From: Curtobacterium caseinilyticum | GTDB taxonomy: Bacteria > Actinomycetota > Actinomycetes > Actinomycetales > Microbacteriaceae | Direction of reading: 5' to 3' | DNA length: 64,000 nt | Assembly (NCBI RefSeq): GCF_030363035.1 | Contig: NZ_JAUCMN010000009.1 | Coordinates: 62,001-126,000, forward strand | Shown: piece after piece, positions 46,169 through 54,383 of the stretch | Layout of the letters: every line of letters starts with the position of its first letter | How positions within the stretch are numbered: position 1 is the first letter of the stretch | Position numbers and translations under genes: made by a program | Notes under the pieces: generated by a model | The model's database searches: none | What the model was told of the DNA's origin: nothing | The model's input: only the letters and a program-made list of their open reading frames with translations

Positions 46169-47326
46169 GTGGACACCACCCGCAGCACCCGCCACCGCAG
46201 TCGGCGCGCCTGGAGCGCCGTGGGCCTCGCCGCAGCCGCCGCGCTCGCCCTGACCGCCTGCTCCGACGACACCGCGACGACCGACACCTCGGGGGTGGCC
46301 GAGCAGCGCCGCACGGCGAGCCCACCCGCCGACCTCGCCGCCGGGCAGGTCGCCCCGGACGGCGCCACGACCGACGTGGTCACCGGGCTCGAGGCCCCGT
46401 GGTCGGTCGTTCCGGTCGGCGACGACGGCGACGCGTTCGTCAGCGAGCGGGACTCCGCCCGCGTGCTCGAACTCCGTGCGGACGGCTCGACGCGCGAGGT
46501 CGGTTCCGTCGACGGCGTGCGGCACGGCGGCGAGGGCGGACTGCTCGGGCTCGCCCTGCACGACGAGGACCTGTTCGTGTACTCGACCGCCGAGGACGGC
46601 AACCGGATCCAGCGCTACGAGCTCACCGGCTCCGCGGGGTCGTGGCGGCTGGGCGGTGCGACGACGATCGTCGACGGGCTGCCGGCGAACACCTTCCACG
46701 ACGGCGGACGGATCGCCTTCGGGCCGGACGGCATGCTGTACGCGAGCGTCGGCGACGCCGGCAACCGGTCCGAGGCCCAGGACCGCGACTCGCTCGCGGG
46801 CAAGATCCTCCGGATCACACCCGACGGCGAGGTGCCGGACGACAACCCGTTCGACGGGTCCCTGGTGTGGTCGCTCGGGCACCGGAACGTGCAGGGCCTG
46901 GGTTGGGCGGCGGACGGCACGATGTTCGCCGCGGAGTTCGGCCAGGACCGCTGGGACGAGCTCAACGTGGTCGAGCCGGGGAAGGACTACGGCTGGCCCG
47001 AGGTCGAGGGCACCGGGGGCGAGGACCGCGGCTTCGTCGACCCCGTCCAGCAGTGGTCCACCGACGAGGCATCGCCGAGCGGGTTGACCGTGATCGGCGA
47101 CACCGTGTTCGTCGCGAACCTCAAGGGGGAGTCCGTCCGGGGCGTGCCGGTCTCGGACCCCTCGACCGCGACGGAGTACTTCGCCGGGGACTTCGGGCGC
47201 ATCCGCACGGTGCTTCCCGGGCCCGACGACACGCTCTGGTTCGTCACGAACAACACCGACGGCCGGGGCGACCCCCGCGACGGCGACGACCGGATCGTCT
47301 CGGTGCCCCTGACGACCGGTGGCTGA
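46169..47326 (+). CDS. PQQ-dependent sugar dehydrogenase-like lipoprotein
   Basis: The 385-residue soluble aldose sugar dehydrogenase fold (six-bladed beta-propeller, GSDH family) oxidises sugars at C1 with PQQ. The lipobox TAC (near residue 31) follows a hydrophobic signal with RRAWSAVGLAAAAALALTAC. Blade motifs: LEAPWSVVPVGDDG, HGGEGGLLGLALH, FHDGGRIAFGPDGMLYASVGDAGN, VWSLGHRNVQGLGW and WDELNVVEPGKDYGWPEVEG. GTG start with a GGGAGGA site. PQQ synthesis genes are not in the window. Confidence 0.9.
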   Translation: MDTTRSTRHRSRRAWSAVGLAAAAALALTACSDDTATTDTSGVAEQRRTASPPADLAAGQVAPDGATTDVVTGLEAPWSVVPVGDDGDAFVSERDSARVLELRADGSTREVGSVDGVRHGGEGGLLGLALHDEDLFVYSTAEDGNRIQRYELTGSAGSWRLGGATTIVDGLPANTFHDGGRIAFGPDGMLYASVGDAGNRSEAQDRDSLAGKILRITPDGEVPDDNPFDGSLVWSLGHRNVQGLGWAADGTMFAAEFGQDRWDELNVVEPGKDYGWPEVEGTGGEDRGFVDPVQQWSTDEASPSGLTVIGDTVFVANLKGESVRGVPVSDPSTATEYFAGDFGRIRTVLPGPDDTLWFVTNNTDGRGDPRDGDDRIVSVPLTTGG

Positions 47327-47394
47327 CCGGGAGCGCTGACGGGGGTTCCGGCAGCACCTCGTTGCCGCGACCACGCGGCCGTAGCGTTGAGCAC

Positions 47395-48294
47395 ATGGAC
47401 CACCGTGACGAAGCCCGCGACTTCCTGTCGAGCCGTCGCGCCCGGATCACGCCGGAGCAGGCCGGCATCCGGGCCTCCGGCACCCGGCGACGCGTCACCG
47501 GCCTCCGGCGCGAGGAGGTCTCGCGCCTGGCGGGCGTGAGCATCGACTACTACACCCGGCTCGAGCGCGGGAACCTGCAGGGAGTCTCGGACAGCGTGCT
47601 CGACGCCGTCGCCACCGCGCTGCAGCTCGACGCGGCAGAGCACGAGCACCTGCGCGACCTGGCCCGCCACCAGAACGAGCCGCCGCGGCGCGCCGCCCGG
47701 AGCGTGCGGGTCGCCGCCGTGCGACCGGAACTGCAGTACCTGCTCGACGTCGTCACCGACGCGCCCGCGATGATCCTGAACAACCGGCAGGACATCGTCG
47801 CCGCGAACGCCCTCGGGTGGGCCCTGCACGCCGAGATCGTCACCGGTGACCGTCCGATGAACTTCTCGCGGTTCATCTTCCTCGACGCCCGCGCGCGGGA
47901 CTTCTACCAGGACTGGGACCGCGCAGCGCACACGAACGTCGCGATCCTGCGGCGCGAGGCCGGCCGGAGCCCACGCGACCCGGAACTCGCGGCACTCGTC
48001 GGCGAGCTGTCCGTGCGCAGCGACGACTTCCGCGCGCTGTGGGCCGCGCACGACGTCCGTCGGCACTACGCCGGCGTGAAGGCGTTCAACCACCGGGTGG
48101 TCGGCCCGATCGAGTTGTACTTCCAGTCACTGGAGCTCACCGAGGACCCCGGTCTGAGCCTGACCGTCTACCCCCCGACCCCGGGCAGTCCGACCGCCGA
48201 CGCCCTGCGGGTGCTCGCGTCGTGGGCCGCTACCGAGCGGATCGTCGAACGGGCGACGGGTCGGGTGGCGACCCCGGAGCGGGAGGACGCGTGA
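47395..48294 (+). CDS. XRE-family regulator with MmyB-like ligand domain (paralogue 2)
   Basis: The 299-residue protein has an HTH with LSSRRARITPEQAG ... VTGLRREEVSRLAGVSIDYYTRLERG, near-identical to the gene at 28861, then a MmyB-like ligand domain (PELQYLLDVVTDAPAMILNN; FIFLDARARDFYQDWDR). A TAGCGT box lies 7 nt before the ATG. Its stop overlaps the next start (GTGA), so it is the first of a coupled trio with a 72-residue protein and an MFS exporter. It probably controls that unit. Confidence 0.88.
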   Translation: MDHRDEARDFLSSRRARITPEQAGIRASGTRRRVTGLRREEVSRLAGVSIDYYTRLERGNLQGVSDSVLDAVATALQLDAAEHEHLRDLARHQNEPPRRAARSVRVAAVRPELQYLLDVVTDAPAMILNNRQDIVAANALGWALHAEIVTGDRPMNFSRFIFLDARARDFYQDWDRAAHTNVAILRREAGRSPRDPELAALVGELSVRSDDFRALWAAHDVRRHYAGVKAFNHRVVGPIELYFQSLELTEDPGLSLTVYPPTPGSPTADALRVLASWAATERIVERATGRVATPEREDA

Positions 48295-48509
48295 GCGACA
48301 CGTCCTCGCTCGAGACCCCCGCCGCGCTCCCTGCGACCACCGTCTGGCAGCGTCTGCGCTTCCGCTGGCGGGTGGAGCAGGAGGCCCACGAGCTGACCCG
48401 CGACCGCGAGCACGAGGAACGGGTCGTCGCGCAGGCCGCCGTCCACCTGCAGCCCGGGCCGTGGAGCATCGCGCTGCTCGCCCGACGGAGCCCCGGGCGC
48501 CGCCGGTGA
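48291..48509 (+). CDS. small basic hypothetical protein (72 aa) between a regulator and an MFS gene
   Basis: Unrecognised. Core is VWQRLRFRWRVEQEAHELTRDREHEERVVAQAAVH, a charged helix, and the tail is basic (RRSPGRRR). GTG start overlaps the regulator's stop by 4 bp, and its own stop overlaps the MFS start by 4 bp. That double GTGA coupling is the main evidence that it is translated. Confidence 0.5.
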   Translation: MSDTSSLETPAALPATTVWQRLRFRWRVEQEAHELTRDREHEERVVAQAAVHLQPGPWSIALLARRSPGRRR

Positions 48510-49699
48510 CCGCCGTGATGACACCCGGCCGCACCGTCCTGTTCGCCGTCGCGGGCGGTGCCGCCGTCGGCAACCTGTACTGGGCGCAGCCCCTGCTCGA
48601 CGACGTCGCCGCGGACCTCGGCACGTCCTCGGCCCTGGCCGGCCTGCTCGTCACCCTGACCCAGGTCGGCTACGCGCTCGGGATCCTGCTGGTGGTCCCG
48701 CTCGGCGACGTCACGGACCGCCGCCGACTCGTGCCCGGGGTGTTGCTCGCCTCCGCCGTCGCGCTCGTCGGTGCCGCCCTGGCCCCGGGTTTCACAGCCC
48801 TGCTCGTCGCCCTCGCCCTGGTCGGCACGACGACCGTCGCCGGGCAGCTCCTCATCCCGCTCGCGGGTGACCTGGCCGACCCGGCGTCGCGGGGTCGGGT
48901 CGTCGGGACGATCGCCTCCGGCGTCCTGACCGGCATCCTGCTGAGCCGCACGGTGAGCGGGGTGATCGCCGGGTTCGCCGGGTGGCGTGCCGTGTACGTC
49001 GTGGCCGCCGTCGCAGCGGTCGTGCTCGCCGTGCTCCTGCGCCGGGCGATCCCCGTGCTCCCGCCGCGTGAGCGCGTCCGGTACCCACGGCTCATCGCGT
49101 CGGTGTTCCTGGCGGTCCGGGCCCACCGCGCCGTGCGGGTGACGCTGGTGATCAGCGCGTCGGTCTTCGCGGTCTTCACGATGTTCTGGACGTCGCTGAC
49201 GTTCCTGCTCAGTGCGGAGCCGTACGGGTGGTCGACGACCGCGATCGGCGCCGTCGGCCTGGTCGGGCTCGCCGGTGCGGTCGCCGCGCAGCGGGTGGGA
49301 CGCCTGCACGACCGCGGGTGGTCGGTACCCGTCACCGGTGGCGCGCTCGTCCTGGTGCTCGTCGCCCTCGTCGTCGCCGGGCTCGGAGGACGCTCCGTCG
49401 TGGCGGTGCTCGTGGCCGTCCTGCTGCTCGACGTCGGTGTGCAGGCGGCGAACGTGCTGAACCAGACCCGGCTCTTCGCCATCGACCCCGCCGCCCGCAG
49501 CCGCCTGAACACCGCGTTCGTCACGAGCAACTTCGTCGGCGGCGCGATCGGGTCGGCGGTCGCCGGTGTGCTCTGGAACGCCGGCGGGTGGACCGCGGTG
49601 ACGATCGGGGCCGCCGTGCTGGTCGGCTTCGCCACGACGGTGTGGGCCGTGCACCGCCGTCGCGCGCTCGCCCCGCCGCAGGACAGCGCGTCCGACTGA
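48506..49699 (+). CDS. MFS transporter (drug/H+ antiporter-like)
   Basis: The protein has 397 residues and 12 predicted helices. Motif A between helices 2 and 3 is PLGDVTDRRRLV. The N-terminus VLFAVAGGAAVGNLYWAQPLLDDVAADLG is typical of the 12-helix DHA1-like group (YnfM/Bcr side). GTG 48506 gives a 4-bp overlap; ATG 48518 is an alternative. The substrate is unknown. It is cotranscribed with the XRE regulator. Confidence 0.88.
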   Translation: MTAVMTPGRTVLFAVAGGAAVGNLYWAQPLLDDVAADLGTSSALAGLLVTLTQVGYALGILLVVPLGDVTDRRRLVPGVLLASAVALVGAALAPGFTALLVALALVGTTTVAGQLLIPLAGDLADPASRGRVVGTIASGVLTGILLSRTVSGVIAGFAGWRAVYVVAAVAAVVLAVLLRRAIPVLPPRERVRYPRLIASVFLAVRAHRAVRVTLVISASVFAVFTMFWTSLTFLLSAEPYGWSTTAIGAVGLVGLAGAVAAQRVGRLHDRGWSVPVTGGALVLVLVALVVAGLGGRSVVAVLVAVLLLDVGVQAANVLNQTRLFAIDPAARSRLNTAFVTSNFVGGAIGSAVAGVLWNAGGWTAVTIGAAVLVGFATTVWAVHRRRALAPPQDSASD

Positions 49700-49740
49700 G
49701 CGGACGACGCCCCGCCACCACACGCTCCGCCACCACCTCG

Positions 49741-49793
49741 GTGGAGCAGAAGACGTCGAGTGCGCCGACGGCACCCGACATCTTCTGCTCCAC
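49741..49793. repeat. 53-bp palindrome, family M copy 1
   Basis: Arms GTGGAGCAGAAGACGTCG (49741-49758) and its complement with one difference (49776-49793). It lies between the convergent MFS and epimerase genes. Shares the arm sequence with copies at 52247 and 54277. Confidence 0.85.
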
Positions 49794-49849
49794 CCACGGC
49801 GCAGGTCGGGCGCGCGGGCAGGGCGGGCGCGCGGGCAGGGCGCGCGGCG

Positions 49850-50821
49850 TCAGGGGCGGAACGACTCCGCGACCTCGAGGTCGCCGTGCTCGACCTGCCA
49901 GCGCAGCGCGTCCCGCACCGTCTCGGACGCGGTGTACGCCGGTGCGTAGCCGAGCAGCCGCTCGGGCTTCTCGGTGCTGAACACCTGGCTGCGCGACAGG
50001 TGCTCCCAGCTCGCGTCGGCGTGCTCGGGAGCCGTGGTCTCCCGGAACCGGTCCCAGCTGACGGACTCGAGCCGGGCCTCCAGGCCGGACCAGGACGCGA
50101 CCAGGTGGGCGTACCCGCGCACCGTGAGCGCCGTCGGAGCCGTGGCGAAGAAGTCCTCGCCCGCGGCGGCGTCCCGCTGCTCGACCGCGAGCTGGAACAG
50201 CTGCGCGACGTCGTCGGCGTGCACGTGCGCCATCGACTCGGCGCCGAGCCCGGGTACCTCGACGACCTCGCCCGCAGCCAGTCGCGTGATCACCGAGGGG
50301 TCGAGGTTGCCGAGCGGACCGATCGGCAGCCAGCCCGGACCGCTGATGTGCCCCGGGTGGATCGAGGTCGTGACGACACCACCATCGGCGGTCTCCTGCT
50401 TGAGCATCCGGGCGATGGCGTCCTTCTGCGTGCCGTACTCACCGAACGGCGGCGTCGCCGTCTCCTCGGTGATCGGCAGCACGTGCGAGACGCCGGCCCG
50501 CCAGATGGAGCCGCAGTGCACCAGGTGCGTGCTGCTGCCGCGGAGCGCCCGGACGAGCTGCTCGGCGGACCCGAGCGTGAAGCAGACGAGGTCGACGACG
50601 GCGTCCGCAGCGAGCGCCGCGATGCGGTCGCCGAACGTGCCGTCGCGGTCCTCCTGCTCGCGGTCGGCGGTGACGCGCTCGACGCGCGCCCACTCCGGGG
50701 CGTCGGCGTAGGGGGTGCTGGTGCCGCGCGAGACGGCCACGACGTCGTGGCCGGCGCGGACGAGACGGGGGACGAGGAACGTGCCGATGTGGCCGGTGGC
50801 TCCGATGACGACGATGCGCAT
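49850..50821 (-). CDS. NAD-dependent epimerase/dehydratase family protein
   Basis: The 323-residue extended-SDR protein has the cofactor motif VVIGATGHIGTFLVPRLVRAG. The middle holds HLVHCGSIWRAG and EYGTQKDAIARML (a YxxxK variant: Tyr-Gly-Thr-Gln-Lys). The C-terminus ends in TVRDALRWQVEHGDLEVAESF. Nucleotide-sugar or isoflavone-reductase-like substrates are possible. The ATG is preceded by TAGCGT and 7 nt. A longer frame from 50845 is not needed. Confidence 0.86.
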   Translation of the reverse strand: MRIVVIGATGHIGTFLVPRLVRAGHDVVAVSRGTSTPYADAPEWARVERVTADREQEDRDGTFGDRIAALAADAVVDLVCFTLGSAEQLVRALRGSSTHLVHCGSIWRAGVSHVLPITEETATPPFGEYGTQKDAIARMLKQETADGGVVTTSIHPGHISGPGWLPIGPLGNLDPSVITRLAAGEVVEVPGLGAESMAHVHADDVAQLFQLAVEQRDAAAGEDFFATAPTALTVRGYAHLVASWSGLEARLESVSWDRFRETTAPEHADASWEHLSRSQVFSTEKPERLLGYAPAYTASETVRDALRWQVEHGDLEVAESFRP

Positions 50822-50881
50822 GGCGCTCACGCTAGGCGCGCGCACCCGGGAGCGGCAGGCCCTGGCGGTGCCCCGCTGACG

Positions 50882-50922
50882 GACGGGAGGCTCGTGGCGG
50901 GGTCCGCCACGAGCCTCCCGTC
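50882..50922 (-). terminator. 19-bp perfect hairpin, GGAGGC family
   Basis: Arms are 50882-50900 and 50904-50922, loop GGT. The inner stem TCGTGGCGG/CCGCCACGA is compensated relative to other copies. It follows the stop of the gene at 50939 by 17 bp. Confidence 0.75.
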
Positions 50923-50938
50923 TGGTCCTGTGGTCCGG

Positions 50939-51424
50939 TCAGACCGTGCGGACCGCCTGGACCGAGCCGGCGATGACCGCGGCGTCCTCGGCGAGCGCGC
51001 CGACCGGGTCCGGCAGGCCGGAGCCGCTGAGGACCTTGCGCGCGGCCCAGCCCACGAAGCTGCCCACGACCGCGCCGACACCGCCGAGGATCGCGCCCTC
51101 GATGCGGAGGTCACGGCTGCCCGTCGTGCCGAGCGCCGCGCCGGCGAACGCGCCGGCGCCGATGCGTCCGACCAGGCCCATCGGGGAGATGCGGGCCGGG
51201 GCCTTCGGGGACTTGTCGCCGATGAGCTCACCGATCGCCGAGGCGACGAGCAACCCGCGGCCGAGCGGCGTGCTGAAGGCCTTCCACTGCTGCCAGTCAC
51301 CCTTCAGGGCCTTGTTGTCGTGGTTCAGGGCGAGGACGGCCAGCGGGGTGCCGCTCCGACCGCCGCTGAGGACCCCGAGTGCCAGGGTGCGGACCAGGGT
51401 GTGCTGTTCGTGCTGCTTGCTCAT
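50939..51424 (-). CDS. DUF4126-like small membrane protein (161 aa)
   Basis: Glycine/alanine-rich helices (LALGVLSGGRSGTPLAVLAL; GRIGAGAFAGAALG; GAILGGVGAVVGSFVGWAARK) match the layout of DUF4126-type proteins, whose function is not known. I assign the family from pattern only. A weak GGAG site precedes the ATG. Confidence 0.65.
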   Translation of the reverse strand: MSKQHEQHTLVRTLALGVLSGGRSGTPLAVLALNHDNKALKGDWQQWKAFSTPLGRGLLVASAIGELIGDKSPKAPARISPMGLVGRIGAGAFAGAALGTTGSRDLRIEGAILGGVGAVVGSFVGWAARKVLSGSGLPDPVGALAEDAAVIAGSVQAVRTV

Positions 51425-51522
51425 GGTTCTCCCGTCGTGTCAGGTCGGACGGTACTCGCGCGACGCTCGGGGGACGCAGCGGCTTGCGGGCGCTCGGAGC
51501 CGCTCCGCGTACCGTCCGCGCC

Positions 51523-52164
51523 ATGAGCGACATCATCCTGTTCGGCGGCCACGGCAAGGTCGCACTCCTGGCGACCAGCATCCTCACGGACCGCGGGCAC
51601 CGCGTCACCTCCGTGATCCGCAACCCGGACCAGCAGGACGAGGTCCGCGCGCACGGCGGAGAGCCCCGGGTGGCCGACGTGCAGGAGCAGTCCCTCACCG
51701 ACTTCGCCGACCTGGTCCGCGGACACGACGCCGTCGTGTGGTCGGCCGGCGCCGGTGGCGGGTCCGCCGACCGCACGTGGGCGATCGACCGCGACGCCGC
51801 GGTGCTGTCCGTGCAGGGCGCCGCCCAGGCCGGGGTCGACCGGTACGTCATGGTGTCGTGGTCCGGGTCGAAGCTCGACCACGGGATCCCCCAGGACCAG
51901 GACTTCTTCGCCTACGCGCAGTCGAAGATGATCGCCGACGCCGTGCTCCGGGACTCCGGGCTGCAGTGGACGGTCGTCGCGCCGAGCACCCTGACCGACG
52001 ACGAACCGACCGGCTCGGTCGACTGGGACGGCTCGGCGTCGCAGGTCCCGCGTGGCGACGTGGCCCACGTGGTCGCGGACGTGCTCGAGGACCCGTCGAC
52101 GGCCGGCCGGACCATCCGCTTCAACGGCGGTTCGACCCCCGTCGCCGACTTCCTGCGGGGCTGA
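51523..52164 (+). CDS. NAD(P)-binding (NmrA/atypical SDR) family protein
   Basis: The 213-residue protein has ILFGGHGKVALLATSILTDRGHRVTSVIRNPDQ, a Rossmann motif with GGHGKV in place of GATGxx. It continues VVWSAGAGGGSADR, YVMVSWSGSK and DFFAYAQSKMIADAVLRDSGL with a YxxxK-like site. It could be a flavin-reductase-like or quinone-oxidoreductase-like atypical SDR. A TACCGT box lies 7 nt before the ATG. Confidence 0.85.
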   Translation: MSDIILFGGHGKVALLATSILTDRGHRVTSVIRNPDQQDEVRAHGGEPRVADVQEQSLTDFADLVRGHDAVVWSAGAGGGSADRTWAIDRDAAVLSVQGAAQAGVDRYVMVSWSGSKLDHGIPQDQDFFAYAQSKMIADAVLRDSGLQWTVVAPSTLTDDEPTGSVDWDGSASQVPRGDVAHVVADVLEDPSTAGRTIRFNGGSTPVADFLRG

Positions 52165-52246
52165 GCCCGGGCGCTGCTGCTGCGGGCGGGCTCGGGGCCC
52201 GCGGCCGCGGCGTCACGAGCATCCGCCGCCGGGATCTCCGCGGTCC

Positions 52247-52299
52247 ATGGAGCAGAAGACGTCGAGTCGCCCGGGCGTACTCGACGTCTCCTGCTCCAT
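52247..52299. repeat. 53-bp palindrome, family M copy 2
   Basis: Arms are 52247-52267 and 52279-52299 (21 bp, one mismatch) with an 11-nt GC loop. It lies in the 197-bp gap between the SDR stop and the BCCT start, about 60 bp before the BCCT start codon. This copy is in a promoter-side position, unlike the other two. Confidence 0.85.
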
Positions 52300-52361
52300 C
52301 GTCGTGCCGTGTGGGCGCCCGTTCCTGAGCAGACGTGCAGGTGTTCCGGCACGATGGACGG

Positions 52362-54191
52362 ATGTCCACGACCCGACCGCCCTCACCAGCGACCGACCAG
52401 ATGCGGCCAGGCGAGCCCGTCACGACGACACCGAACCTGCGACGATGGGTGTTCTGGCCCGCCGCGGTCGTCGTGCTCGGCTTCGTCGCCTGGACCCTCA
52501 TCGCACCGGCCTCCGCCGAAGCCACGTTCACCGCACTGCAGGGCGGCATCGTCCGCAACTTCAGCTGGTACTACGTCCTGATCGCCGCGTTCTTCGTCGG
52601 CTTCTCGCTCTTCGTCGGCTTCTCGAGGTACGGCGACATCAAGCTCGGCAAGGACCAGGACGAGCCGGAGTTCTCGACCGGCTCGTGGTTCGCACTGCTC
52701 TTCGCCGCCGGCATGGGCATCGGCCTGGTGTTCTACGGCGTCTCCGAACCGCTCAGCCACTTCGCGTCCCCCCGCCCCGGGGTCACCGGCACCGAGAACC
52801 AGCTCGCTCAGCAGGCGATGACCCAGACCTTCCTGCACTGGGGGCTGCACGCGTGGGCCATCTACGTCGTGCTCGGACTGGCACTCGCCTACGCCATCCA
52901 CCGTCGCGGACGCCCGGTGTCGATCCGCTGGGCCCTCGAACCGCTGCTCGGCCGCCGGGTGCGTGGCGGCTGGGGCAACCTCATCGACGTGATCGCCCTC
53001 ATCGGCACGCTCTTCGGTGTCGCGACCTCGCTCGGCCTCGGCGTGATCCAGATCGGCGCCGGGCTCGAGATCGCGGGGATCGCCGAGAGCAACACGGTCA
53101 GCCAGATCGCCATCATCGCCGTCATCACGGCCGTCACCATCGTGTCGCTGGTCACCGGCGTGACCAAGGGCATGAAGATCCTGTCGAACTTCAACCTGAT
53201 CCTCGCCGCGGCACTGCTGCTCTTCGTCCTGATCGTCGGCCCGACGCAGTTCCTGCTGCGCGACTTCGTGCAGTCGATCGGCGCGTACCTGCAGAACGTC
53301 GTCGGGCTGTCCTTCAACGTCACCGCGCAGCAGGGTGCCGCGGGTGAGGAGTGGCAGGGCGCCTGGACCACGTTCTACTGGGGCTGGTGGATGTCGTGGG
53401 CCCCCTTCGTGGGCATCTTCATCGCCCGCATCTCGAAGGGCCGCACGGTCCGTGAGTTCGTCTTCGGCGTGCTGCTCGTGCCGACCGCGCTGACGTTCCT
53501 CTGGTTCGCGGTGCTCGGCGGCGCCGCCATCCACCGGGAGACGGACGGGTCCGGCGGCCTCGTCGGGGCCGACGGCGCCGTGGACGTGGAGAGCGCACTC
53601 TTCACCCTGCTGGGCGACCTGCCCGCAGGCGTCGTGCTGACGTTCGGCGCGATCCTGCTGATCGGTGTCTTCTTCGTCACGTCCTCGGACTCGGGCTCCC
53701 TCGTGATGGCGATGATCGCCTCGGGCGGGGACATCGAGCCGAAGAACTGGCTGCGCGTCTTCTTCGCCGTCGTCGCCGCGCTCCTCGCCGTCGCGCTGCT
53801 GCTCACCGGTGGGCTCAACGCGCTGAAGACCGCCGCGATCACCACTGCGCTGCCGTTCAGCATCGTGCTGCTCATGACGTGTTGGTCGACCGTGATCGCC
53901 TTCAACCGCGAGCGCCGTGCCTACGACAAGGCCGAGCGCGAGGTGCTGCTCGAGCACGTCGGCGCGTACTACGGGCTCGAGGTCGACGCCCCGGCGGAGC
54001 GCACGGGTGCCCGCTCGTGGCCGCTCGTCCGTCGACTCCGTGGTCGTGGGACCGGTCGTGCAGCGACGGTGAGCACGTCGCCGGACGCCTTCCCGGTGCA
54101 CACCGAGAGCGTGTCCCCGGATCCCGGCATCGACGAGGCGCTGGATCCCGCACCCGCTGACGGGGACACGATCGGTCGCGACGGCTCCTGA
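52362..54191 (+). CDS. BCCT-family transporter (glycine betaine/choline/carnitine)
   Basis: The protein has 609 residues and 12 helices. The conserved GMGIGLVFYGVSEPLSHF loop in helix 4 and the WTTFYWGWWMSWAPFVG aromatic cage in helix 8 identify the family. The ~80-residue polar C-terminal tail (from ~530) is longer than the transport core needs and may sense osmotic stress, as in BetP. Sodium- or proton-coupled uptake of betaine-type solutes complements the ABC operon at 12.3-16.2 kb. A CACGAT box lies 6 nt before the chosen ATG. Confidence 0.93.
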   Translation: MSTTRPPSPATDQMRPGEPVTTTPNLRRWVFWPAAVVVLGFVAWTLIAPASAEATFTALQGGIVRNFSWYYVLIAAFFVGFSLFVGFSRYGDIKLGKDQDEPEFSTGSWFALLFAAGMGIGLVFYGVSEPLSHFASPRPGVTGTENQLAQQAMTQTFLHWGLHAWAIYVVLGLALAYAIHRRGRPVSIRWALEPLLGRRVRGGWGNLIDVIALIGTLFGVATSLGLGVIQIGAGLEIAGIAESNTVSQIAIIAVITAVTIVSLVTGVTKGMKILSNFNLILAAALLLFVLIVGPTQFLLRDFVQSIGAYLQNVVGLSFNVTAQQGAAGEEWQGAWTTFYWGWWMSWAPFVGIFIARISKGRTVREFVFGVLLVPTALTFLWFAVLGGAAIHRETDGSGGLVGADGAVDVESALFTLLGDLPAGVVLTFGAILLIGVFFVTSSDSGSLVMAMIASGGDIEPKNWLRVFFAVVAALLAVALLLTGGLNALKTAAITTALPFSIVLLMTCWSTVIAFNRERRAYDKAEREVLLEHVGAYYGLEVDAPAERTGARSWPLVRRLRGRGTGRAATVSTSPDAFPVHTESVSPDPGIDEALDPAPADGDTIGRDGS

Positions 54192-54208
54192 CGCGAGCCG
54201 AGGACGCA

Positions 54209-54246
54209 ACGGGAGGCGCGGTGCCGGCTGGCACCGCGCCTCCCGT
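54209..54246. terminator. 17-bp perfect hairpin, GGAGGC family
   Basis: Arms ACGGGAGGCGCGGTGCC (54209-54225) and its complement (54230-54246), loop GGCT. It lies 17 bp after the BCCT stop. The inner stem matches copies at 22813 and 34597; the outer flank has changed to GACGC/GCGTC. Confidence 0.75.
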
Positions 54247-54276
54247 CGCGTCACGGGCCGCTCCCTCGCCGCCCTC

Positions 54277-54329
54277 GTGGAGCAGGAGACGTCGAGTCGC
54301 CCGGCGGCACCCGACGTCTCCTGCTCCAC
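54277..54329. repeat. 53-bp palindrome, family M copy 3
   Basis: Perfect 18-bp arms at 54277-54294 and 54312-54329 with the 17-nt middle AGTCGCCCGGCGGCACC. It lies right after the family-G hairpin, between the ends of convergent BCCT and SDR genes. Confidence 0.85.
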
Positions 54330-54383
54330 CGACGAGCCCGCGTCGCCCCGGACCCGAGCGCTCCGGACCCGAGCGCTCCGGGC

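Noticed and set aside
44252-48294. Over-1000-codon frames on both strands across the SGNH-SDR-PQQ region
   Set aside because: Shadows in alternative frames; only short tails coincide with real genes (the SDR at 45367 and the regulator at 47395).
49521-49793. Short frames starting MEQKMSG / MEQKTSS / MEQETSS at the family-M palindromes
   Set aside because: The shared N-termini come from translating the palindromic repeat; they are not protein homology.
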